From the NCBI RefSeq assembly GCF_004343505.1, contig NZ_SLXU01000001.1:558001-622000 (forward strand): a DNA stretch of 64,000 nucleotides, read 5' to 3'. Within the stretch, counting starts at the first letter, position 1, and each line of letters opens with the position of its first letter. This DNA comes from Rhodovulum bhavnagarense. GTDB lineage: Bacteria; Pseudomonadota; Alphaproteobacteria; Rhodobacterales; Rhodobacteraceae. The position numbers and the translations under genes were made by a program. The notes under the pieces were generated by a model, which ran no database searches, was not told where the DNA came from, and was given only the letters and a program-made list of their open reading frames with translations. This document shows positions 18,579-25,262 of the stretch, piece after piece.

Positions 18579-18605
18579 AAAAAAGCCCCCGGTTTGGGCG
18601 GGGGC
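18579..18605 (-). terminator. Transcription attenuator of ilvBN
   Basis: On the minus strand GCCCCCG (18605-18599) pairs perfectly with CGGGGGC (18591-18585) around a 7-base loop, followed by six T residues (18584-18579). It lies between the leader peptide and ilvB. An alternative 10-bp pairing of 18647-18638 (within the leader peptide frame) with 18612-18603 uses the first three bases of the terminator arm, so the two structures exclude each other. Confidence 0.88.
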
Positions 18606-18630
18606 GCATGGGGTGAGACCCAGGGTCGGT

Positions 18631-18678
18631 TTATCCGCCCATGCGCCTGTCTGTAATTACTACAAGGCTCCGTCCCAT
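18631..18678 (-). CDS. ilvBN leader peptide (15 residues)
   Basis: The frame reads MGRSLVVITDRRMGG and stops. It contains Leu-Val-Val-Ile in a row, the three end products of the pathway. AGGAG lies 10 bases before the ATG. The stop is 25 bases from the attenuator stem. This is the classical layout for attenuation: scarcity of charged Leu, Val or Ile tRNA stalls the ribosome at codons 5-8, leaving the downstream codons free to form the antiterminator. The peptide and stems are visible; the mechanism is inferred from known ilv leaders. Confidence 0.85.
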   Translation of the reverse strand: MGRSLVVITDRRMGG

Positions 18679-18709
18679 ATGCCCGGGGCTCCTATCTTGT
18701 CTGCGCGGC

Positions 18710-18744
18710 ACACTATGGGGGGTGTATCTTCCGGTCAACCGGAA
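18710..18744 (-). promoter_or_regulatory. Candidate ilvBN promoter and overlapping palindrome
   Basis: On the minus strand a -35 TTGACC (18738-18733) and a -10 TAGTGT (18715-18710) are 17 bases apart. They would start a leader transcript near 18703, about 25 bases before the leader peptide. The palindrome TTCCGGTCAACCGGAA (18729-18744) covers the -35 and is a likely operator. The bound protein is unknown. Confidence 0.55.
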
Positions 18745-19210
18745 ATGGATGAATAATGCTGTTCCAAGACAAAGATTCCTTTCCGTTTGTTGCGAAAAGC
18801 GGGGCTCTTGCGCATTTCTCGCAAAGAGGACTCGATTGTCTTTGCCTGTGTTGTCGTCCATGGGGCAGGGATGAGGTTCCCGCCCTGCGGCGAACTGGTC
18901 GGGGGACGATGATGCGGCTTGTGAGCGGCGGCAACTACAGTTTCTCAGCCAGTTCAGCGGTCCGGCGCCGCGGTCGCACGGTGTTGCCGGGCCGAATCAA
19001 GTTGACCTCTGCGCGAACGTCATGCCCGGCATGCGTGCGCGAGGCGGCAGGCATGCCGGGAATTTTGTCTGAATTGGTAAAGTCATCTTACAGATTTTTC
19101 CCCCGCAGGCGTTTCTGACTATTTATCTGCGTCGGACCAGAGGCTAGATTGCGCGCACCAAAAACGATCCGCCCGTCCTCGGGGCGGGCTCCAACCGGGA
19201 GGATTACTTA
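18745..19210. other. Intergenic stretch between ilvBN and the TRAP operon
   Basis: No convincing gene was found in these 466 bases. They contain a perfect 10-bp inverted repeat, CCCGGCATGC (19025-19034) with GCATGCCGGG (19051-19060), followed by AATTTTGTC. There is also a short symmetric GTAA-N7-TTAC (19077-19091), and CCGCCC/GGGCGG (19169-19174, 19182-19187) just before the TRAP binding-protein gene. It could hold the TRAP promoter and possibly a small RNA ending at 19065; neither is proven. Confidence 0.4.
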
Positions 19211-20296
19211 ATGGATCGTCGTTCCTTTCTGAAAACTTCGGCGCTTGGCGGCTCGGCAGCCGCGGCCGCCACGCTTGCCGCGCCCGCCTATGCGCAGGGC
19301 AAGCGCACGCTGACCATGGTCACGACCTGGGGGCGCGGGCTGGCCGGTGTGCATGATGCCGCGCAATATTGTGCCGATGCGATTACCGCCTCGACCGACG
19401 GGCAGCTGACGGTCGATCTCAAGGCTGCGGGCGAACTTGTCGGCGCTTTCGAGGTGTTCGATGCGGTTTCGGCCGGACAGGCCGATATCTATCACGGTGT
19501 CGACTATTATTTCCTCGGTCAGCACCCGGCGCTTTCCTTCTTCAGCCAGATCCCGTTCGGCATGACCTTCCAGGAGTTCAACAACTGGTTCCATCATGCT
19601 GGTGGGCGCGAACTGGCGGACGAACTGTATTCGATCTTTGCGCTCAAGTGTTTCCCGGCGGGCAATACCGGCCCGCAGTCCGGTGGCTGGTTCCGCCAGG
19701 AAATCAACAGCCCCGAGGATTTCCAGGGTCTGAAGTTCCGTATGCCCGGCCAAGGTGGCCAGGTGCTGGGCAAGCTGGGCGCCTCGGTCCAGAACCTGCC
19801 CGGTTCCGAGGTCTACCAGGCGCTTGCCTCGGGCGCCATTGATGGCACCGAGTGGATTGGCCCCTGGGCCGATGAAAAGGCCGGCTTCTTCGAGATCACC
19901 AAGATTTACTACACCGCCGGTTTCCACGAGCCGGGGCCGAACCTGAACATGACCATGAATCTCGACGTCTACGAAAGCCTGACCCCGTCGCAAAAGGCCG
20001 CGGTCGAACAGGCGACCGGGGCCTGCAACACCTGGTCGATGTCGCAGTTCATGGCCAACAACGCTGCCGCGTTGCAGCGTCTCCAGGCTGGTGGCGTTCG
20101 GGTGCTGGAATTCTCGGACGCGGTCTGGGATGCCTTCGGCGCAGCGGCAGCCGAGGTCATGGCCGAGCCGATGGGCGATGAACTCTACAAGAAATGCTAT
20201 GACAGCTACATGGCCTCGCTGAAAAGCTCGGCCGCGTGGAACGGGCGATCGCAGGCCATCTTTACGGCACAGCGCGACCGCGTGAGCGGCCTCTGA
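19211..20296 (+). CDS. TRAP transporter substrate-binding protein, TakP-like
   Basis: A 361-residue periplasmic binding protein of the DctP superfamily. A twin-arginine type signal (MDRRSFLKTSALGG, cleavage near residue 29 after AYA) starts it. Stretches matching the 2-oxoacid-binding protein TakP of R. sphaeroides are recognisable: GNTGPQSGGWFRQEIN, QGLKFRMPG and IDGTEWIGPWADEKAGFF, including the Arg and Trp region that holds the carboxylate. A carboxylate or 2-oxoacid ligand is therefore likely. GGGAGGA lies upstream. It is first of a three-gene TRAP operon. Confidence 0.9.
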   Translation: MDRRSFLKTSALGGSAAAAATLAAPAYAQGKRTLTMVTTWGRGLAGVHDAAQYCADAITASTDGQLTVDLKAAGELVGAFEVFDAVSAGQADIYHGVDYYFLGQHPALSFFSQIPFGMTFQEFNNWFHHAGGRELADELYSIFALKCFPAGNTGPQSGGWFRQEINSPEDFQGLKFRMPGQGGQVLGKLGASVQNLPGSEVYQALASGAIDGTEWIGPWADEKAGFFEITKIYYTAGFHEPGPNLNMTMNLDVYESLTPSQKAAVEQATGACNTWSMSQFMANNAAALQRLQAGGVRVLEFSDAVWDAFGAAAAEVMAEPMGDELYKKCYDSYMASLKSSAAWNGRSQAIFTAQRDRVSGL

Positions 20297-20321
20297 GCGG
20301 CGAGCTGTCTCGCCAATGGTT

Positions 20322-20347
20322 CCCCCGGTCCGGCAACGGTCCGGGGG
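20322..20347 (+). promoter_or_regulatory. Hairpin between TRAP binding protein and small permease genes
   Basis: CCCCCGGTCCG (20322-20332) and CGGTCCGGGGG (20337-20347) form an 11-base stem with one T-T mismatch and a GCAA loop. No T run follows. Hairpins of this kind usually protect the upstream message and lower expression of the permease genes relative to the binding protein. Confidence 0.6.
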
Positions 20348-20397
20348 CATCCGCTTGAAAAAGGCCGCCCCGACGGCGGCACGACCGGGGGGTGGGA

Positions 20398-21291
20398 ATG
20401 CTGGACGGCATTCTTTGGATCTTTCAGAATATCGGTCTGTCCTTCTACAATTTCGGATATGCGATCATGCATCCGGGCTTGTGGCTGGATTGGTCAGACA
20501 AGCAAGCGATCATGCGCTTTGTCTATTACGGCGGCTCGGTGGAGTTCTTCTTCGTCGTGTTCACCGCCTTTTTGGTGCTGACGGCATTGGGTCTGTGGCG
20601 ACGGCAGATCATGTGGGGCACGGTGCGCGTGCTGGAAGGATTTGCCAATACGCTTGGGCGTTTCTTTGCCTGGGCTGGCCTGTTGATGGTGCTGCAACAA
20701 ATCATGATCGTATTCCTGCAACGCATCTTTCGCGTTGCGGAAATCCAGTTCGGACCGTTCGGCTATTCCTTTGCCAAGGATCTGTCGTGGTGGGGCGAAG
20801 AGCTTAAGCTGTATAACGCGATGATCGTTTGCCTGTGCGCCACCTATACCTTCGTGCAGGCGGGGCATGTGCGCGTGGACCTCGTCTATTCCAGCGTCAG
20901 CCATCGTACGAAACGGGCGATCGACATGTTCGGATCGCTGTTTTTCATGATGCCGGCGGCGGTGCTGACGTGGATGTATGCCTGGTTCTTCATGTGGCGT
21001 CATCTCATAACGCCCAAGCCCTCGGCCAGCGACACGCTTGATCGTCTGTTGATGAAGGCCCGCGCGGTACGCTGGAATGTCGAGACGATCGGATTCTCGC
21101 CCAACGGATTCAACGGCTATTTCCTGTTCAAGGTGCTGCTGGTCGCCTTTGCGGGGTTGGTATTCCTACAGGCCATCGCGTTTTTCTACCGGTCCTTCCT
21201 CGAATATGTCGAAGGCGAGGACAGCGCTGGAAAATACCTGGACCGCGACACGCTTGGCGCGGGCGAAGAAGCCTACGAAGGCACGCATTAA
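20398..21291 (+). CDS. TRAP transporter small permease (DctQ family)
   Basis: A 297-residue membrane protein with four or five helices, larger than the usual 160-220. A GTG at 20392 is possible, but ATG at 20398 is better placed after the GGGGGG stretch. The helices around residues 40-65, 75-95, 135-155 and 180-205 fit DctQ. The C-terminus is hydrophilic after the helix at about 240-265. It works with the large permease in Na+-driven uptake of the ligand captured by the upstream binding protein. Confidence 0.85.
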   Translation: MLDGILWIFQNIGLSFYNFGYAIMHPGLWLDWSDKQAIMRFVYYGGSVEFFFVVFTAFLVLTALGLWRRQIMWGTVRVLEGFANTLGRFFAWAGLLMVLQQIMIVFLQRIFRVAEIQFGPFGYSFAKDLSWWGEELKLYNAMIVCLCATYTFVQAGHVRVDLVYSSVSHRTKRAIDMFGSLFFMMPAAVLTWMYAWFFMWRHLITPKPSASDTLDRLLMKARAVRWNVETIGFSPNGFNGYFLFKVLLVAFAGLVFLQAIAFFYRSFLEYVEGEDSAGKYLDRDTLGAGEEAYEGTH

Positions 21292-21309
21292 AGAGGCAGG
21301 GCTGGCGAC

Positions 21310-23667
21310 ATGCTATTCGGACTGGACGGGGTCGAACTCGGCCTGATCATCGTATTCCTCTGCCTCTTCGGGGGCATCCTGTCGGGCTTTCCGGTGGCCT
21401 TTGCCATCGGCGGTTCGGCGGTCATCTCGTTCGGGATCATCGCGGCGCTGGACAGTGCCGGGATCTTGGTTCACCAGGCCATCGATACCGGTAGCGCGGC
21501 TTATGGCGCGTTGATTTCGCAAGGTGTCCATCCCGACACGATTTCGCATTTCAGGTTCCCCGATCTGCCAACGGTGGATGTCGCGCTGTTTCCGCAGGGC
21601 TGGGAAACCGCGATGGACCGAAATCTGAGTTTCATCGTCAACCGCATGAATGAACGTGTTCTGGCGGGCCAGTCGATCGAGACGCTGCTGGCGGTGCTGA
21701 TGTTCGTGCTGATGGGGATCACGCTGGAACGCTCAAAGATCGCCAACGATCTCTTGACCACGATGGCGCGCGTGTTCGGGCCGCTGCCGGGGGGGCTTGC
21801 GGTTTCGGTGGTTGTGGTGGGCGCGTTTCTGGCCGCCTCTACCGGGATCGTGGGGGCCACGGTTGTTACGATGGGCCTTCTGTCGCTGCCTACCATGCTG
21901 CGCAATCGCTACTCGCCCGAACTGGCAACGGGGGTCATCGCGGCCTCTGGCACGCTGGGACAGATCATACCGCCCTCGATCGTGATCGTGCTGTTGGGCA
22001 CGTTGGCGGGTGACCTTTATTCCGCCGCCCAGGAACAGCGCGCCCAGATGGCTGGCTGTTCGGATGCGCTGACCTACCTTGGCGAGGCCGCGGTCGTGTC
22101 GGTCGGAACGCTTTTCCAGGCCGCGATTCTGCCGGGTATCTTGTTGGCCGTCCTTTACGCGGCCTATGCTTTCGGCTTTGCGTTGCTGAATCCTTCCAAG
22201 GCTCCGCCGGTCCGCATGGCCGATCAAGGCGGGGTGGCGCGCGACCGGGGCGAGGCGCTGACCTGGTTCCTGGCGGCACCCGCCGGGCTGATCGCCGCGG
22301 CGGTCCTGGCAACCTATGCCGGGCTTGCCGGCAGCCAGGATTTGACGGTCAGTTCCGTCACCGGAAACAGCGAAGCGGCCACCTTGAGGACCAATGTCTC
22401 CGAGCAGTGCAAGGTTTCCATGATCGAGTTGCACGGGCAGGAGAAATGGGATCGCGCGGTTGCCCAACAGCAGGCCATCGACGCAAGCGGTGGCGCGATC
22501 GAGTCGCGCCGTCTGAGCGCCGAGGAAATCGCCGAGATCCGCGCAGAAAAGATTGCCGCAGCCGCGCCGATCTCGACCTCGGTTCTTACGGCACTGGTGT
22601 TTCTGGCGCTGTTGCTGGTGACCGGGCGTGGCATGGCGCCCGCTGGCGATCCGCGACCGCTGGTGGTCGGGGGCGCGGGGGTTGTGCTGGCGCTATTGGC
22701 TGACGCGCTGCTGATCGCGCCGGATGCGACACCGGGTACGAGTTTCGTGATCCTGGCCCTGCCGTTGACGATGACGCTTTACGGTGCGCGCCACGCCGTC
22801 GGCCTGCTTGGGCAGTCGGAACTGCTGCGCGTGGTCTTTCCGCCGCTGGTTCTGATCGTTGCGGTTCTCGGCTCTATCCTGGGTGGCATCACCAACCCCA
22901 CGCCGGCGGCTGCGCTGGGGGCGGGCGGGGCGCTGATGCTTGCGGCCTATCGCAAGCTGAAAGACGAGAACCGTTCTGGCCGGACGATCATCCTTGCCGC
23001 TTTCGCGATCGTGATCATGATCCTTGTCGGGGTGAATTTCGATCTGCGTATCGCACGCGAAACCGTCCCTGCGGAGGATTGGATCGCCTTCCTGGTGGCC
23101 CAGGGCGCCTATCACTTCGCGATGTTCGGCATTCTCTATTCCTGCTGGGTGCTTTTCCGTTCGGGGGTGTTGCCGCCGATCGTGCGCGAGACGGCCAAGG
23201 TCACATCCATGGTGTTCACCATCCTGATCGGCTCGCAACTGCTGAACCTGGTGGTGATCTCTTTCGGGGGAGAGCATTACATCCAGCAATTCCTGCGCAG
23301 CTTCGACAACGAGTTCAAGGTCTTCCTGATCGTGATGCTGGTGTTGTTCGTTCTGGGCTTCGTGCTGGATTTCCTCGAGATCATCTACATCGTGATCCCC
23401 ATCGTGGGCCCGGTCATCTATGGCGGCACTTTCGATCCGAAATGGGTGACGATCATGATCGCGGTGAACCTGCAGACTTCGTTCCTCACACCGCCTTTCG
23501 GATTTGCACTGTTCTACCTGCGCGGCGTGGCGCCGAAAGAAGTCACGACGATGCACATCTACAGAGGCATCATACCCTTCGTCCTGATCCAGGTTCTGGG
23601 GCTTGCTATCTTGTGGTTCTTCCCCGGTATCGTGACGATCGTGCCCAGCCTTTTGCCCAGCGGGTAG
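21310..23667 (+). CDS. TRAP transporter large permease (DctM family), enlarged
   Basis: A 785-residue membrane protein, against about 430 for typical DctM. The N-terminal DctM part (1-300) includes TGIVGATVVTMGLLSLPTMLRNRYSPELATGVIAASGTLGQIIPPS, but with a soluble loop at about 60-120. Residues about 300-510 are an insertion with two extra membrane regions and a charged segment (360-415). Recognisable DctM sequence resumes at LIVAVLGSILGGITNPTPAAALGA, with a further extra region at about 550-620, and ends LTPPFGFALFYLRGVAPKEV. The extended form is in frame throughout, with no sign of gene fusion by error. Confidence 0.88.
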   Translation: MLFGLDGVELGLIIVFLCLFGGILSGFPVAFAIGGSAVISFGIIAALDSAGILVHQAIDTGSAAYGALISQGVHPDTISHFRFPDLPTVDVALFPQGWETAMDRNLSFIVNRMNERVLAGQSIETLLAVLMFVLMGITLERSKIANDLLTTMARVFGPLPGGLAVSVVVVGAFLAASTGIVGATVVTMGLLSLPTMLRNRYSPELATGVIAASGTLGQIIPPSIVIVLLGTLAGDLYSAAQEQRAQMAGCSDALTYLGEAAVVSVGTLFQAAILPGILLAVLYAAYAFGFALLNPSKAPPVRMADQGGVARDRGEALTWFLAAPAGLIAAAVLATYAGLAGSQDLTVSSVTGNSEAATLRTNVSEQCKVSMIELHGQEKWDRAVAQQQAIDASGGAIESRRLSAEEIAEIRAEKIAAAAPISTSVLTALVFLALLLVTGRGMAPAGDPRPLVVGGAGVVLALLADALLIAPDATPGTSFVILALPLTMTLYGARHAVGLLGQSELLRVVFPPLVLIVAVLGSILGGITNPTPAAALGAGGALMLAAYRKLKDENRSGRTIILAAFAIVIMILVGVNFDLRIARETVPAEDWIAFLVAQGAYHFAMFGILYSCWVLFRSGVLPPIVRETAKVTSMVFTILIGSQLLNLVVISFGGEHYIQQFLRSFDNEFKVFLIVMLVLFVLGFVLDFLEIIYIVIPIVGPVIYGGTFDPKWVTIMIAVNLQTSFLTPPFGFALFYLRGVAPKEVTTMHIYRGIIPFVLIQVLGLAILWFFPGIVTIVPSLLPSG

Positions 23668-23690
23668 GAGACAATCCCGGCGAGTTGACC

Positions 23691-23724
23691 GATGGGGCGA
23701 TTTTCATGCGAAATATCGCCCCAT
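23691..23724. terminator. Bidirectional terminator between the TRAP operon and bpt
   Basis: GATGGGGCGATTTTC pairs with GAAATATCGCCCCATC around ATGC, an uninterrupted 11-bp outer stem with an A/T-rich top. It lies 24 bases after the large permease stop and 36 bases from the end of the convergent bpt gene. The T and A runs inside the stem are short. Confidence 0.7.
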
Positions 23725-23759
23725 CACATCGCTGCGTTGGGGCAGGCCAAGACGGCTCG

Positions 23760-24593
23760 TTACCGGCTGGCCATGGTGTCGGGCAGGGTGATGCGGGCCA
23801 CCTGTTCCGCGATCGGGGCGACGGACAGGGGGTGGGCCACACCATCATGGGCAGCAGGGTCGCCGATATCCTGCCATGTGCCATTCTTGTATATTTCAAG
23901 CGCCGAGAACTTGGCCTTGTAGCCCATCTTGGGACTGCCGGGCACCCAGTAGCCCAGGTAGACGTAAGGGAGCCCCGCCTCTCGTGCCAGGTCGATGTGG
24001 TCGAGGATCACGTGGGTGCCAACAGATAGCCGCGCGCGGTCAGGGTCGTAAAAGGAATAGACCATGGACAGCCCGTCATCGAGGATATCTGTCAGGCACA
24101 CCGCCACCAACGGCCTGTTTCGGCCGCCATTCACCGGCGGAGCGCTGTATTCGATAACGCGCGAGCGCACGGGCGTTTCCTCGATCATCGCGGCGAATTC
24201 GAAGATGTCCATATCTGCCATTCCGCCATCGGCATGGCGGGAATCGAGATATCGGCGAAACAGCTCGTATTGCTCTTCTGTGGCCCAGGGGGATGCGCTG
24301 TGCCGCACGAGGTCGGCATTGCGGTTACGCGCCTTGCGCTGGCTTCGCGTGGCCGTGAAATCGGTAACCCGGATGCGGGCGGAAAGGCAGGCAGTGCATT
24401 CCGCGCAGGCAGGCCGGTACAACACGTTCTGCGACCGGCGAAAGCCCTGCTTGGACAGCGCATTGTTCAGAGCCTCGGCACTTTCGCCCTGAAGCGCGGT
24501 GAACAGCTTTCTTTCCATCCGACGAGGAAGGTAGGGGCACGGCTGGGGGGCCGTGACGTAGAATTGAGGCGCGAGCGGTCGAGTGTGACGCAT
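23760..24593 (-). CDS. bpt: Aspartate/glutamate leucyltransferase (arginyltransferase-type N-end rule enzyme)
   Basis: A 277-residue member of the ATE/Bpt family, which adds leucine (Bpt) or arginine (ATE) to proteins with N-terminal Asp or Glu and so marks them for ClpSAP degradation. The N-terminal Cys region ([15 protein letters not shown] and [15 protein letters not shown]) and the C-terminal [22 protein letters not shown] are typical. Bacterial members of this length are Bpt. Confidence 0.92.
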   Translation of the reverse strand: MRHTRPLAPQFYVTAPQPCPYLPRRMERKLFTALQGESAEALNNALSKQGFRRSQNVLYRPACAECTACLSARIRVTDFTATRSQRKARNRNADLVRHSASPWATEEQYELFRRYLDSRHADGGMADMDIFEFAAMIEETPVRSRVIEYSAPPVNGGRNRPLVAVCLTDILDDGLSMVYSFYDPDRARLSVGTHVILDHIDLAREAGLPYVYLGYWVPGSPKMGYKAKFSALEIYKNGTWQDIGDPAAHDGVAHPLSVAPIAEQVARITLPDTMASR

Positions 24594-24666
24594 GTCATTG
24601 CCGGTGAATTCTTCTCGTGAATGTAAACGCTAACACCGCTTTCGCGGCGCTGCCAAGAGCGTTCGC

Positions 24667-25116
24667 TCAGCCCTGTGCTGGCCTGTTGATCGCCGCAGTG
24701 CCCAGCAACACGTCCCCAAGACCTTGGGCGCGCGGAGCGGTCAGCATCAACAGGATCGACCCGATCTGCGGCAGCACCAGCAGGAACGACGCGGTGTACA
24801 TAAGCGTGTGTAGCAGGGCGGTGCGCCGGTCCAAGCGTTCGCCGCGACCGTTACGGATTTCTATCGCCATCAACCGCATCCCCCATGTGGCCGACCCCCG
24901 CGACAGCGTCACCGTTCGATAGGCCAGGCTGATGGCCACCAGGAAGGCGGGATAGATCAGGATCGCGGCAAAGGCGGTGAAGGGCAGCGCCAGCAGCGAC
25001 AGCAACAAGATCACGACGCTGTCGACAAGCCAGGCGCCGAGCCTCTTGAGCGGCACGTCGTCGTAGAATTCGCGATGCAGTACTGGGTCGGGCAAGCCCC
25101 ATGACATGTCTTTCAT
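24667..25116 (-). CDS. RDD-domain membrane protein
   Basis: A 149-residue RDD-family protein. The family's R..A..D pattern is in VPLKRLGAWLVDSVVI (about 21-36). Three hydrophobic segments lie at about 28-50, 54-75 and 112-135. SATWGMRLMAIEIR is the usual middle motif. The start is uncertain: ATG at 25125 or 25116, neither with a good ribosome binding site. RDD proteins may be ion antiporters or assembly factors; no specific role is implied. It lies upstream of bpt on the same strand with a 73-base gap. Confidence 0.8.
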   Translation of the reverse strand: MKDMSWGLPDPVLHREFYDDVPLKRLGAWLVDSVVILLLSLLALPFTAFAAILIYPAFLVAISLAYRTVTLSRGSATWGMRLMAIEIRNGRGERLDRRTALLHTLMYTASFLLVLPQIGSILLMLTAPRAQGLGDVLLGTAAINRPAQG

Positions 25117-25262
25117 ACGGGCCATGTAAGGGCGTGCGCGTTCCGGGAAAAGGGGCGCGTGGGGCTTTTCCGTTCCTCGCCGGGCGTCTTCGCGCGGTGA
25201 ACGGACCGGGCGTGTTGCGCAACCCCGTTGACCGCCCGGCCCGCCCGCTGCATCAAGGCGGC

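Noticed and set aside
18756-19118. Plus-strand open frame of 120 codons in the gap before the TRAP operon
   Set aside because: No ribosome binding site, odd composition with many Arg and Cys, no family resemblance, and it overlaps the inverted repeats.
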